The notes beneath the pieces were generated by a model. It was not told where the DNA came from, made no database searches, and saw only the letters and a list, made by a program, of their open reading frames with translations. This document shows, one piece after another, positions 1 through 9,592 of a stretch of 64,000 bases of DNA (its first letter is position 1; each line of letters starts with the position of its first letter). The stretch spans positions 1-64,000 of the forward strand of contig NZ_SMME01000870.1 of assembly GCF_009711465.1 (NCBI RefSeq), written 5' to 3'. The position numbers were made by a program, and so were the translations under genes. The stretch comes from Parendozoicomonas verongulae (GTDB taxonomy: Bacteria > Pseudomonadota > Gammaproteobacteria > Pseudomonadales > Endozoicomonadaceae).

Positions 1-168
1 CAGACAAGCCTTTCCGAAGACCCTGGAAAAACCCCTATTAAAACACGTCAAAAAACCGTAGTTTCCTTATTCATAAAAACACCAGAATCGCTTGCCTTCA
101 TCACTAAATTGAACAAAGATGTCCCTTTGCGGCCTGGCCGCACACTGCCATTGAAAGAAGAGAACGCA

Positions 169-888
169 ATGAAGCTGACAAAAATTGCTGCGGCCCTGGT
201 GCTGTCTACTGTTACTGCCCTGCCTGTTATGGCAGCGGATAAAGCACCAACTACAGACAAGGAAAAGCTCAGCTACAGCTTGGGTGCGCTCCTTGGTATG
301 CGAGTGAAGTCTGATTTCAACGACCTCGACGTATCCATGCTTTCTGCCGGTATGAGCGACATTCTGTCTGATAAAAAGCCAGCTATTGAGCAGGCAAAAA
401 TGCTTGAGATCATTCAAAAAGCTCAGCAGGAAGCTGCGGCAAAAGCTCAGCAAAAAATGATTGAAGAAGCTCAAAAGAACCTTGAGAAAGGCAACGCTTT
501 CCTGAAGGCAAACGGTAAGAAAGCCGGTGTTAATACCACCAACTCAGGCCTGCAGTATTCCATTAAGAAGGAAGGAAAAGGTCCAAAGCCAACAAAAGAC
601 AGCGAAGTGACCGTTCATTACAAAGGCACGCTGCTGAACGGTAAGGTTTTTGACAGTTCCTACGATCGCGGCCAACCCGCAACATTCCGCGTAAACCAGG
701 TTATCGCTGGCTGGACTGAAGCCCTCCAGATGATGCCAGAAGGATCGACCTGGGAGCTCTACATCCCATCAGATCTGGCCTATGGTCCGGGTGGCGCACC
801 ACAGGGCGGCATCGGCCCTAATGAATTGCTGACCTTCGAGGTTGAGCTGATCAAAGTCACTCCTCCTGCGGCACCAGCTGCTCAGTAA
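169..888 (+). CDS. fklB: FKBP-type peptidyl-prolyl cis-trans isomerase, periplasmic (FklB/FkpA/Mip-like)
   Basis: Periplasmic prolyl isomerase and probable chaperone, 239 aa. The start at 169 follows a purine-rich GAAAGAAGAG and opens with a signal peptide ending around PVMAADK; an upstream in-frame ATG at 109 would place 20 extra residues before the signal peptide and is unlikely. Residues about 30-115 are the helical FKBP N-terminal dimerisation domain with an Ala/Gln/Lys-rich helix. Residues about 140-232 are the FKBP catalytic domain, with VTVHYKGTLLNGKVFDSS, VIAGWTEALQMMPEG and the IPSDLAYG loop. The tail is Ala/Pro-rich. It converges with algQ, the same pairing as fklB-algQ in Pseudomonas. 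Family assignment is firm; choice of paralogue name is less so. Confidence 0.9.
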   Translation: MKLTKIAAALVLSTVTALPVMAADKAPTTDKEKLSYSLGALLGMRVKSDFNDLDVSMLSAGMSDILSDKKPAIEQAKMLEIIQKAQQEAAAKAQQKMIEEAQKNLEKGNAFLKANGKKAGVNTTNSGLQYSIKKEGKGPKPTKDSEVTVHYKGTLLNGKVFDSSYDRGQPATFRVNQVIAGWTEALQMMPEGSTWELYIPSDLAYGPGGAPQGGIGPNELLTFEVELIKVTPPAAPAAQ

Positions 889-910
889 ACCACCGTCTTA
901 ATAAGACAGA

Positions 911-946
911 TACTTGCCTGTTGCTGCAATCAGCAACAGGCAAGTA
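911..946. terminator. Bidirectional hairpin between fklB and algQ
   Basis: A perfect 16-bp inverted repeat (arms 911-926 and 931-946, tetraloop CAAT) fills the space between the two convergent stops. It lacks a long T-tract on either side, but position and stem strength fit a shared terminator. Confidence 0.7.
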
Positions 947-949
947 CCT

Positions 950-1432
950 CTATCCCGCTTCAATTTGTGTGACAGTGTCTCTGTGAGCATTGTGCAGAAT
1001 CTCAATGAGCCGATCTTCCAGCTCAAAGCGCTCCTCAAGGGTTTCCCCTATTTGAGAAAGCTGGTTCTGCAGCCCTACAACACAACCGACTTTCTCACAG
1101 CTGTCATTGAAATCAAGGCAGGCTCCCGTATTTTTCTGGATAGAGGCAAACAGCTGCCCAGAGTTGTTTAAGGCTTCTTTGTCGCCAAACTCCAGCGCCT
1201 CTTGCTCTAACTGCTCATAAATTTCAAAGTGCCCTGCTGATACGTAATCAACAAGTAACTGGCAGAAGTTACGAAGCTTATCCTGCAATGGCCGCTCATC
1301 ATTACTGTGCGGCTCGACCCCAGTCATTGAACAATACAAAACAATCATATTCTGTCGTTCATTCAACCAGTTATCAATAAGCTCAGAAACTCCCCCCCAC
1401 CTTTCTTTGGCTGACTTACAACCCTCCAGCAT
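950..1432 (-). CDS. algQ: Anti-RNA polymerase sigma-70 factor, AlgQ/Rsd family
   Basis: Binds region 4 of the housekeeping sigma factor; in Pseudomonas, AlgQ influences alginate and iron-related regulation. The 160-aa protein aligns from memory with Rsd/AlgQ throughout: an N-terminal MLEGCKSAKERWGG segment, RNFCQLLVDYVSAGHFEIYE, and a C-terminal LSQIGETLEERFELEDRLIE, the helical-bundle signature of the family. Two ATGs are adjacent (1435 and 1432). The second gives the family-typical MLE start and better spacing from AAAGGGGAAAG. Convergent with fklB. A hairpin sits about 50 bp upstream and may lie in the leader. Confidence 0.9.
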   Translation of the reverse strand: MLEGCKSAKERWGGVSELIDNWLNERQNMIVLYCSMTGVEPHSNDERPLQDKLRNFCQLLVDYVSAGHFEIYEQLEQEALEFGDKEALNNSGQLFASIQKNTGACLDFNDSCEKVGCVVGLQNQLSQIGETLEERFELEDRLIEILHNAHRDTVTQIEAG

Positions 1433-1483
1433 CATCTTTCCCCTTTACTGTTAGCATCCAAATTTTACAGCCATATCAGGAAA

Positions 1484-1518
1484 GACCGGTCGAAGGCTGA
1501 TAATTTCCGACCGGTTTT
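1484..1518. other. Hairpin upstream of algQ
   Basis: Inverted repeat ACCGGTCG ... CGACCGGT (arms 1485-1492 and 1508-1515) with a short T-run on the plus strand. There is no plus-strand gene for it to terminate, so it may be a leader structure of algQ (minus) or a secondary stop for aceEF transcripts. Confidence 0.4.
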
Positions 1519-1792
1519 GACCATCCTACGGCAGCCAATATGCAAACAGCAAGAGTTAATAACTAAAAAAGCAACGCTTCTAAAAAAAAATGAAATACAA
1601 AACAAAAACAAGGTTTATTGAGAATAATTCGAGATAACAAAAACAAAACTAATCAAAAACTAATATTTGAAAAAACAAATAAATAGTCTACTTATTTCAA
1701 CAAAATAAAATAATAAACAACAGGTGACGCTTATTTTTTCAAAAGGAAAAACGTCTGTAAGGGAAACGTTATTTAGAGGGACTCTCAAAATA
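1519..1792. other. AT-rich intergenic region without a gene
   Basis: About 270 bases, strongly A-rich on the plus strand with several A-runs, between algQ and the aceF terminator. No convincing ORF or RNA gene is visible. Probably holds the algQ promoter on the minus strand. Confidence 0.5.
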
Positions 1793-1843
1793 GACCATCA
1801 AATCAAAAAGGAGCTTAAAACTCCTTTTTTTGATTTGATGGTC
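1793..1843 (-). terminator. Strong terminator downstream of aceF
   Basis: Long inverted repeat of about 21 bp (left arm from 1793, right arm to 1843, seven-base loop, two-base bulge), directly after the aceF stop on the minus strand. The lower stem includes an A/T run. Confidence 0.75.
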
Positions 1844-1850
1844 TTCTCGT

Positions 1851-3473
1851 TTAGAGAAGAAGCTTTCTGATATCCGCAAGTAAGGTAGAAATCAGTACAG
1901 TGAATTTCGCTGCTTCTGCCCCGTTGATAGCTCTGTGATCATAAGACAGAGACAGAGGAAGCATGAGGCGAGGCATAAACTCGCTACCGTTCCACACTGG
2001 CTTCATAGAAGCCTTGGAGATACCCAGAATCGCTACCTCAGGAGAGTTTACGATTGGAGTAAAGGATGTACCACCAATGGAACCCAGGCTGGAGATAGTG
2101 AAGCACCCACCTTTCATCTCGTCCGGCTTAAGCTGCTTCTTTCGAGCCTTGTCGGCCAGCTCAGCACACTCAACAGCCAGCTCCCACAGGCCCTTCTTAT
2201 CAACATCCTTGATAACAGGAACCAGCAGGCCGTCCGGAGTATCAACAGCAATACCGATGTTCACATACTTCTTCAGAATACGAGATTTGCCGTCTGGAGA
2301 CAGAGACGCACAGAATTGTGGCATTTCTTTCAGGGCATAAGCCGCAGCCTTCAGCATGAAGGGCAGAGGCGTCAGGCGAGTGCCACGGGCTTCTGCAACT
2401 TTCTTCTGAGCTTTGCGGAACGCTTCCAGTTCGGTGATGTCGGCATCGTCGTGCTGAGTTACGTGAGGAATGTTCAACCAGCTGCGCTGGAAGTTCTTTG
2501 CAGCAACCTGACGCAGACGGTTAATCTGCACAACCTCGATTTCACCAAACTGGCTGAAATCAACTTCTGGAATCTCAGGAATACCTGAACCAACCATGGC
2601 ACTGGCAGCTTCTGCCACAACAGGCCTGGACAGACGTTCACGAACAAACGCCTGAACGTCTTCCTTCAGAACACGTCCCTTGGGGCCAGTACCCTTCACC
2701 AGAGGCAGCTCAACGCCAAACTCACGGGCAATGCGGCGCACGGCAGGGCCTGCGTAAACATGACCAGTCAGAGCAGGCTTCACTTCTTCAATGCTGGCAA
2801 CCTTCGTCGCATGGCCAGATGGGCTCACAGACGCGGCTGGAACAGGAATCTCTTTCTGAGGTGCTGGCGTGGGAGCAGACTCAGCCGCTGGGGCTGGTGC
2901 AGCGCCTGCAACTTCCAGACTGATAACCAGATCGCCTTCGCCCAGCTCGTCACCCACGTTCACATGCACAGCCGTGACTTTACCGGCCTGCGTGGAGGGT
3001 ACTTCCATGGTAGCTTTGTCGGATTCCAGTGTGATCAGCGCGTCATCAACCTGAATCTCATCGCCAACAGACACTGCGATTTCAACAACGGGCGCTTTAT
3101 CGCCGCCAATGTCCGGAACCTTCACATCGATCGTCTGAACAGACGGTGCAACCTGTGGCGCAGGAGCTGCCTCAACAACTTCCTGTTGGGGAGCTGGTGC
3201 TTCTGACTCTGGAGCCGGTGCAGGAGCTTCTGCTGCACTACCTTCCGTTTCCAGTTTCAGAACCTGCGCACCTTCACCCAAGGTGTCACCAATATTCACC
3301 AGAATCTCAACAACCTTTCCGGCTATAGGGGCCGGAACTTCCATGGTCGCTTTGTCAGACTCCAGAGTGACGATTGTGTCTTCTGCATCAACGGTGTCGC
3401 CAACGGAAACGTTAATCTCAACGATTTCGCCTTCGCCGCCGATGTCCGGAACCTTGATTAACTCTTCAGCCAT
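1851..3473 (-). CDS. aceF: Pyruvate dehydrogenase E2, dihydrolipoamide acetyltransferase
   Basis: Transfers acetyl from lipoamide to CoA and forms the core of the pyruvate dehydrogenase complex (540 aa). Two lipoyl domains are visible (about 1-75 and 115-190), each with the [10 protein letters not shown] lipoylation motif, joined by Ala/Pro linkers. A peripheral-subunit-binding domain follows (about 245-280, [17 protein letters not shown]), then the catalytic domain with the active site [13 protein letters not shown]. The Asn where E. coli has Asp in DHRxxDG matches the Pseudomonas/Azotobacter E2 lineage, so it is not a defect. Start placed at the family-typical [13 protein letters not shown], five codons inside the longest frame. 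Lies 69 bp downstream of aceE; followed by a strong terminator. Confidence 0.96.
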   Translation of the reverse strand: MAEELIKVPDIGGEGEIVEINVSVGDTVDAEDTIVTLESDKATMEVPAPIAGKVVEILVNIGDTLGEGAQVLKLETEGSAAEAPAPAPESEAPAPQQEVVEAAPAPQVAPSVQTIDVKVPDIGGDKAPVVEIAVSVGDEIQVDDALITLESDKATMEVPSTQAGKVTAVHVNVGDELGEGDLVISLEVAGAAPAPAAESAPTPAPQKEIPVPAASVSPSGHATKVASIEEVKPALTGHVYAGPAVRRIAREFGVELPLVKGTGPKGRVLKEDVQAFVRERLSRPVVAEAASAMVGSGIPEIPEVDFSQFGEIEVVQINRLRQVAAKNFQRSWLNIPHVTQHDDADITELEAFRKAQKKVAEARGTRLTPLPFMLKAAAYALKEMPQFCASLSPDGKSRILKKYVNIGIAVDTPDGLLVPVIKDVDKKGLWELAVECAELADKARKKQLKPDEMKGGCFTISSLGSIGGTSFTPIVNSPEVAILGISKASMKPVWNGSEFMPRLMLPLSLSYDHRAINGAEAAKFTVLISTLLADIRKLLL

Positions 3474-3542
3474 TCTCTTAGCCTTCATATCTGATCGGGC
3501 AGCGATGCTGCCCGAATTCAGAGGAAATGTTCAATGCGTTTC

Positions 3543-6203
3543 TCAGCTGTAGAGCGGAGAAGCCTTTTCTGGGTTAATGCCCAGCTTAGCGATCGCGTCA
3601 CTCAGCACACTTGCTTCCAGCTCACCGTCTTTCACCAGGCCAGTCAGGGCTGCAAAAGCAATAAAGTTACGATCCACTTCGAAGAACTCACGGAGGTTCT
3701 TGCGAGTGTCGGAGCGGCCAAAACCGTCGGTGCCCAGGGTGATGTAGGTAGCAGGAACCAGATCGCGAATCTGATCAGCGTACATTTTCATGTAGTCTGT
3801 GGCTACAATCACAGGGCCCTGTGCGCCTTCCAGCTTGGTTTCTACCCAGGACTTACGCTGCGCCTTCTCAGGGTTCAGCATGTTCCAGCGGGCAACTTCC
3901 TTACCTTCACGGCTCAGTTCGTTGAAGCTGGTTGCACTCCAGATGTCAGATTCCACATCAAACTGCTCACGGAGAATGTCGGCAGCGGCGCGAACTTCTT
4001 CCAGAATGGTGCCACAGCCCATCAGCTGCACACGCTTGCCTTCTTTCTTCTCACCTTCGGAGAAGCGGTACAGGCCCTTCAGAATGCCTTCAACAACATC
4101 ATCACCCTCTGGCATGGCAGGCTGAACATAGTTTTCGTTCATAGTGGTGATGTAGTAGTAAACATTTTCCTGCTCACCGTACATACGACGCAGACCGTCC
4201 TGAATCACTACAGCCAGCTCGTAACCGTAGGTTGGGTCGTAGCTGATGCAGTTAGGTACAGTGCTCGCCAGAATGTGGCTGTGGCCATCCTGATGCTGCA
4301 GGCCTTCACCGTTCAGGGTGGTACGGCCAGCGGTTGCACCAATCATGAAGCCCCGCGCCTGAATATCACCTGCAGCCCAGGCCAGGTCACCCGTACGCTG
4401 GAAACCGAACATGGAATAGTAGGCATAGAACGGAATCATTGGGATGTTGTTGTTGCTGTAGGAGGTTGCCGCAGCAATCCAGGCAGCATGTGCACCCGCT
4501 TCGTTGATACCTTCTTCCAGAATCTGGCCTGTCTTGGACTCTTTGTAGAACATCAGCTGGTCGGAATCCTGGGGCTCGTACTTCTGACCGTGGGCAGAGT
4601 AGATACCCAGCTGACGGAACATGCCCTCCATACCGAAGGTACGGGCTTCGTCAGGAATGATCGGCACAATGTGCTTACCCAGAGTCTTATCCTTCACCAG
4701 CACACCCAGAACACGGTTGAACGCCATGGTGGTGGAGATTTCACGGCCGTTGCTGCCCTTCAGGACGGCATCGAACGCAGACAGTTCAGGAATTGGCAGC
4801 TGCACATCGGTGTTACGACGACGCTGTGGAATAAAGCCACCCAGCTTCTCACGACGCTTGCGCATGTAAACCATTTCAGGGCTGTCGGGCTCTGGTTTGA
4901 AATATGGAATGTTTTCCAGATCTTCATCTTTAATAGGCAGGTCGAAACGGTCACGGAAGCCCTTCAGGTCATCCATTGGCAGTTTCTTAACACTGTGAGT
5001 GATGTTGGCAGCTTCACCGGTAGCACCGGTACCGTAGCCTTTTACGGTCTTGGCCAGAATCACAGTGGGGGCGCCCTTGTGGTTCACAGCAGCGTGGTAA
5101 GCCGCGTAAACCTTGTATGGATCGTGACCACCACGGTTAAGCTTCCAGATATCTTCGTCAGACAGGTTTTCAACCATCTTCAGGGTTTCTGGATAGCGAC
5201 CGAAGAAGTTCTCACGGGTCCAGGCACCACCTTTGTTCTTACAGTTCTGGTAGTCGCCATCTACGGCTTCATCCATCAATTGCTGCAGAATGCCGTCTTT
5301 GTCCTGTGCGAACAGTGGGTCCCAATGACGGCCCCAGGTCACTTTCAGCACATTCCAGCCTGCGCCTCGGAATACACCTTCCAGCTCCTGAATGATCTTA
5401 CCGTTACCGCGAACAGGACCATCCAGACGCTGCAGGTTACAGTTCACTACGAACACCAGGTTGTCCAGATGCTCACGGCCTGCCAGAGAGATTGCACCCA
5501 GAGATTCTGGCTCATCCATCTCGCCATCGCCGAGGAAGGCCCAAACCTTACGGCCCTGCTCTGGCATCATCTCGCGGTTAATCAGGTACTTCATAAAGTG
5601 AGCCTGATAGATCGCCTGCAGCGGGCCAAGGCCCATGGATACGGTTGGGAACTGCCAGAAGTCGGGCATCAGCCATGGGTGTGGGTAAGAGGAAAGACCC
5701 TTGCCATCCACTTCGGAACGGAAGCTGTCCATCTGCCCTTCGTTGATACGGCCTTCGAGGAAAGCACGGGAGTAGATGCCCGGTGCTACGTGACCCTGAT
5801 AGTAAACAAGATCGCCATCACGGTCGCTGTCAGGGCCGTGGAAGAAATAGTTGTAACCAATGTCATACAGAGTGGCACTGGATGCAAAAGAAGAGATGTG
5901 ACCACCCAGATCGCCGCCACGTTTGCTGGCACGCTGAACCATAGCCAGTGCGTTCCAGCGTACCAGAGAGCGAATACGACGCTCCATGAACAGGTCGCCG
6001 GGCATCTTGGCTTCTTTGGAAGACGGGATGGTATTCCGGTAAGGAGTGGTTATCGCATAAGGCAGCTGGGTGCCCTTTCGGCTGGCCTGTTGGGCCAAGC
6101 GGGTAAGCAAGTAGTGAGCCCGCTCTTCGCCTTCATTTTCCAGTACGGCTTCAAGTGCTTCAAGCCATTCCTGTGTCTCAATCGGATCGGTATCGCGTTG
6201 CAT
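3543..6203 (-). CDS. aceE: Pyruvate dehydrogenase E1 component, homodimeric type
   Basis: Thiamine-diphosphate-dependent decarboxylation of pyruvate and reductive acetylation of E2 lipoamide (886 aa, family about 887). The ThDP-binding motif is clear (GDGEMDEPESLG followed by VVNCNLQRLDGPVRGNGK), and the N-terminus MQRDTDPIETQEWLEALE is the family E2-binding segment. Start chosen at 6203, where GGGGAC lies six bases upstream; the longest frame would add 24 non-homologous residues. First gene of aceE-aceF, divergent from glnE exactly as in Pseudomonas. Confidence 0.97.
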   Translation of the reverse strand: MQRDTDPIETQEWLEALEAVLENEGEERAHYLLTRLAQQASRKGTQLPYAITTPYRNTIPSSKEAKMPGDLFMERRIRSLVRWNALAMVQRASKRGGDLGGHISSFASSATLYDIGYNYFFHGPDSDRDGDLVYYQGHVAPGIYSRAFLEGRINEGQMDSFRSEVDGKGLSSYPHPWLMPDFWQFPTVSMGLGPLQAIYQAHFMKYLINREMMPEQGRKVWAFLGDGEMDEPESLGAISLAGREHLDNLVFVVNCNLQRLDGPVRGNGKIIQELEGVFRGAGWNVLKVTWGRHWDPLFAQDKDGILQQLMDEAVDGDYQNCKNKGGAWTRENFFGRYPETLKMVENLSDEDIWKLNRGGHDPYKVYAAYHAAVNHKGAPTVILAKTVKGYGTGATGEAANITHSVKKLPMDDLKGFRDRFDLPIKDEDLENIPYFKPEPDSPEMVYMRKRREKLGGFIPQRRRNTDVQLPIPELSAFDAVLKGSNGREISTTMAFNRVLGVLVKDKTLGKHIVPIIPDEARTFGMEGMFRQLGIYSAHGQKYEPQDSDQLMFYKESKTGQILEEGINEAGAHAAWIAAATSYSNNNIPMIPFYAYYSMFGFQRTGDLAWAAGDIQARGFMIGATAGRTTLNGEGLQHQDGHSHILASTVPNCISYDPTYGYELAVVIQDGLRRMYGEQENVYYYITTMNENYVQPAMPEGDDVVEGILKGLYRFSEGEKKEGKRVQLMGCGTILEEVRAAADILREQFDVESDIWSATSFNELSREGKEVARWNMLNPEKAQRKSWVETKLEGAQGPVIVATDYMKMYADQIRDLVPATYITLGTDGFGRSDTRKNLREFFEVDRNFIAFAALTGLVKDGELEASVLSDAIAKLGINPEKASPLYS

Positions 6204-6514
6204 GTTATGTCCCCGGTACTGAACGAAGTCAGTATAGATAGAGGAAGAGTTTGAAGGCGCCGATAGGGTACGCATACGCGCCGGGCACCCATTCTAAAGT
6301 ATATGTAGTTTTACAACGCAAAACCGATCAATTTCAACTAAAAATTCAACTTTTTCTGTAATTTTTCTACAAAAAAACGAGTTTATTAACAAACTAAACA
6401 TTTTCGGTAGTTTTTTACTCACAAACAGCCGAAGTAAACACCCCCTTACACTTCCGGTAAACTTAGCCTTCCAGCGACGTATCACTAGCGAAATGCCACT
6501 GAGGATGAAAAACT
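6204..6514. promoter_or_regulatory. Divergent promoter region aceE / glnE
   Basis: 311 AT-rich bases without a gene. A near-palindrome TGTAGTTTTACAA at about 6304-6316 lies about 100 bp upstream of aceE and resembles the perfect palindrome at 37832-37849. A second related stretch occurs near 6357-6374 (TGTAATTTTTCTACA). I see no classical PdhR site. Promoter elements cannot be assigned securely by eye. Confidence 0.5.
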
Positions 6515-9427
6515 ATGGCCACTGTTCCACCGGATACACGTGCCGCAAAAGTTACCGAGCAACAGGAGCAACGCTGGCAGTTATTTTCAGACACTTTTTC
6601 TCCTGAGCGGCAACCTGATATTCCTGCGACAGCTAAGAAACAGATTCTTCATCTATGGGGCGCCAGCGAGTTTTCCTGGGCTGTCTGCAGCACATCCCCC
6701 AACGTTCTCACAGCTTTACTGCACAGTGGCCTTTTACATCGTAGCTTGTCTGAAGGTGAGATGGAGGAAGAGCTTGCCCAGCTCTTGGCCGAGTCTGACT
6801 CCGAAGAAATTTTGATGAGCCAGCTGCGCCAGTTCAGAAAAAAGCATCTGCTAAGAATTATTTTTCGGGATCTCAACCGCCTCGCTCCCATGACCGAAAC
6901 CACAGCAGACATCTCTATCATGGCAGACACTTGTATACAGCAGTCGTACAACTGGTTGCACGACGATTGTTGTAAACAACTCGGCACGCCCACACCACAC
7001 CAGAAGATGACCATTCTCGGCATGGGGAAGCTGGGAGCAGGGGAGTTGAACCTGTCGTCTGATATCGATCTGATTTTCTGTTATCCCGAAAAAGGAGAAA
7101 CTCGGGGGGCAAAACGCGTTCTCACTAATCAGGAGTTTTTCACCCGCCTCGGCCAGCGGTTGATTCGTGTGCTGGATGCCACTACAGCAGAGGGTTTTGT
7201 CTTCCGGGTTGATATGCGACTGCGGCCTTATGGTCAGAGTGGTGCACTGGCACTCAGCTATTCAGCCATGGAACAGTACTATCAGGATCAAGGGCGGGAC
7301 TGGGAGCGTTACGCCATGATCAAAGCCCGTGTTATTACCGGTGGCGAAGCTGCTAACGAACTGATGCAAATGCTTCATCCCTTTGTGTTCCGGCGTTATA
7401 TCGACTTCAGTGCCATCACTGCCCTGAGAGATATGAAGCGCATGATCCAGCAGGAAGTTGCACGACGCAGTATCTATAACAATATAAAGCTTGGTCACGG
7501 GGGGATACGGGAGATCGAGTTTATTGTGCAGAGCTTTCAGCTTATTCATGGCGGGCGGGATCGCAGCCTGCAGGTGAGGGCGCTGCTGACCTGCCTCGAC
7601 CATCTTGAAAACTCCGGTTATCTTCCCCAGCACGTCTGCATGGAGCTACGTGAAGCCAACGAGTTTCTGCGCAATGTGGAACATGCACTGCAGGCATGGA
7701 AAGACAAGCAGACACAAACCCTTCCCAGTCATCCCGATGAGCAGTTCCGCCTGGCTCTGGCGATGGGTTTTACGGGCTGGGATGATTTTGTGACAGAGCT
7801 CGACAGACATCGCAACAACGTAGACCGACACTTCAGCGCCATTGTCTCCGAGGCTGAAGACACACAAGACGACGAAAGCCACCCAGTGGCAGACTGGGAT
7901 ACATTCTGGAATACCCGCCTGGACAAAGAAGAGGAAGTTGCCCTCCTCAATAAGATGGGATTCTTGAATCCTGATGAAACCCATCGCCGTCTGACAACTC
8001 TCCGCGACGGCAAAGTGCTCAAAACCGTACGTCGCCAAAGTGCCGAGCGCATCAGCCAGTTTATGCCTTGTTTGCTGAAAGCCGTACTTCGGGAAGAGAA
8101 CCCCGATCAGGCTTTACAACGATTACTGACGATTGTTGAGGCTGTTTTGCGCCGAACTGCCTATCTGATGCTTTTAATAGAGAACCCCGGTGCACTGGAG
8201 CATCTGGTATCTCTCTGTTCCGCCAGCCCGTGGATTACCGAGCAGGTGGCTCGTCATCCGGCTTTGCTGGATGAGTTCCTGAACCTTGGCAACCTCTACA
8301 CGCCACCGGAAAAAGCTCAGCTGGAAGATGAGCTGCGCCAGCAACTGGCCCATATTCCGGAAGATGATCTGGAAATCCAGATGGAATCCCTGCGCTACTT
8401 CCGCATGGCACACATGCTGCGGGTGGCTGCTGCGCAGGTGGTGGGGAAAATGCCGCTGATGAAAGAAAGCGACTACCTTACCTGGACTGCAGAGACTATT
8501 CTCTGTGCAGTTCAGGATATTGCCCAGCACCAGCTGACCAGTCGCCATGGTTCACCGGGCTACAAAAGCGACGAACCGAAGCCGGGCTTTTTGATTGTCG
8601 GTTACGGAAAACTGGGGGGCATTGAGCTGGGGCCAGGGTCAGACCTTGATCTTGTGTTTATCCACAACAGCAACCCGAACGCCATGACCGCTGGAGAACG
8701 CCAGCTGGATAACAGCATGTTCTTCACACGGTTAGGACAGCGGATTGTTCATATGCTCTCCACCAGTACGATGTCCGGGCAGCTTTATGAAGTGGATATG
8801 CGGCTGCGGCCGTCTGGTAACTCTGGCTTGCTGGTGTCATCACTCACCGCTTTTGAGAAGTATCAGCAGAAAGAGGCCTGGACATGGGAGCATCAGGCGC
8901 TTGTGCGTGCCCGCTGTGTAGCAGGTTCTCCAGAACTGGCGAAACAGTTTGAAACAGTGAGGGCCGAAACCCTCTCTCAACCAAGGGATCTTACAAAACT
9001 ACAAAAAGAAGTGCGGGAAATGCGCCATAAAATGGTGAAGAGCCTAGGCACAAAATCCACCAGGGGAGGCACTCTTCCCACAAGCTGGACAGCAAATAGT
9101 CCGTTCCACCTCAAGCATGACCATGGCGGTATTGTTGATATTGAGTTCATTGTGCAGTTTGCGGTGCTGGCCTGGTCTCACACGCATCCGGCTCTGACTC
9201 GCTGGACAGACAACATCCGCATATTGGAAGAGCTGGCAGATGCCAAACTTGTTTCTGTTGAGCATGTTCAGCAGTTAAGTGAGGCCTATAAAGTCTACCG
9301 CAAAACATTGCACCGGCAGGCGTTACAGAACTTGGGAAGTCAGGTCAGTGGCGATCAGATGCATAGCAATCGAAAAACCATTATTTCCTTCTGGAACATG
9401 CTGCTTGACGACGAGATACTCTATTAA
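6515..9427 (+). CDS. glnE: Bifunctional glutamine synthetase adenylyltransferase/deadenylase
   Basis: Adds AMP to, and phosphorolytically removes it from, glutamine synthetase in response to PII and glutamine (970 aa; family about 945-985). Two nucleotidyltransferase domains are visible. The first has GMGKLGAGELNLSSDIDL near residue 170 (deadenylase half) and the second GYGKLGGIELGPGSDLDL near residue 695 (adenylylase half), each followed by VDMRLRP. The GAGGA box nine bases before 6515 supports the start. Followed by ilvE in the Pseudomonas order. Confidence 0.96.
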   Translation: MATVPPDTRAAKVTEQQEQRWQLFSDTFSPERQPDIPATAKKQILHLWGASEFSWAVCSTSPNVLTALLHSGLLHRSLSEGEMEEELAQLLAESDSEEILMSQLRQFRKKHLLRIIFRDLNRLAPMTETTADISIMADTCIQQSYNWLHDDCCKQLGTPTPHQKMTILGMGKLGAGELNLSSDIDLIFCYPEKGETRGAKRVLTNQEFFTRLGQRLIRVLDATTAEGFVFRVDMRLRPYGQSGALALSYSAMEQYYQDQGRDWERYAMIKARVITGGEAANELMQMLHPFVFRRYIDFSAITALRDMKRMIQQEVARRSIYNNIKLGHGGIREIEFIVQSFQLIHGGRDRSLQVRALLTCLDHLENSGYLPQHVCMELREANEFLRNVEHALQAWKDKQTQTLPSHPDEQFRLALAMGFTGWDDFVTELDRHRNNVDRHFSAIVSEAEDTQDDESHPVADWDTFWNTRLDKEEEVALLNKMGFLNPDETHRRLTTLRDGKVLKTVRRQSAERISQFMPCLLKAVLREENPDQALQRLLTIVEAVLRRTAYLMLLIENPGALEHLVSLCSASPWITEQVARHPALLDEFLNLGNLYTPPEKAQLEDELRQQLAHIPEDDLEIQMESLRYFRMAHMLRVAAAQVVGKMPLMKESDYLTWTAETILCAVQDIAQHQLTSRHGSPGYKSDEPKPGFLIVGYGKLGGIELGPGSDLDLVFIHNSNPNAMTAGERQLDNSMFFTRLGQRIVHMLSTSTMSGQLYEVDMRLRPSGNSGLLVSSLTAFEKYQQKEAWTWEHQALVRARCVAGSPELAKQFETVRAETLSQPRDLTKLQKEVREMRHKMVKSLGTKSTRGGTLPTSWTANSPFHLKHDHGGIVDIEFIVQFAVLAWSHTHPALTRWTDNIRILEELADAKLVSVEHVQQLSEAYKVYRKTLHRQALQNLGSQVSGDQMHSNRKTIISFWNMLLDDEILY

Positions 9428-9455
9428 GACAAGGTGTTTTATGATGCAATAGAAA

Positions 9456-9482
9456 AGCCTTGCGGTTACAAACCACAAGGCT
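9456..9482 (+). terminator. Possible terminator after glnE
   Basis: Twelve-base-pair stem AGCCTTGCGGTT / AACCACAAGGCT with one mismatch and a three-base loop, 29 bp after the glnE stop. No T-tract follows, so termination efficiency is uncertain. Confidence 0.45.
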
Positions 9483-9592
9483 CTTCACATGAGCACTGTT
9501 AAACTTGAAACGGCGCACACAACAAAAAGAACGATCGGGCGGGAAACTGCCCTCCACAGACAGCAACAAGCAAATGAATGACAGGAGAACCT

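Noticed and set aside
1851-1990. Asn in place of Asp in the E2 active-site motif DHRAING as a possible inactivating change
   Set aside because: The same residue occurs in Pseudomonas and Azotobacter E2p, so it is lineage-normal.
3534-6254. 906-codon open frame antisense to aceE
   Set aside because: Mirrors aceE codon structure (third-position bias leaves the complementary frame open), has no ribosome-binding site or family signature, and aceE is unambiguous.
6204-6514. Possible tRNA or small RNA between aceE and glnE
   Set aside because: No cloverleaf or terminator structure; the region reads as an AT-rich divergent promoter.
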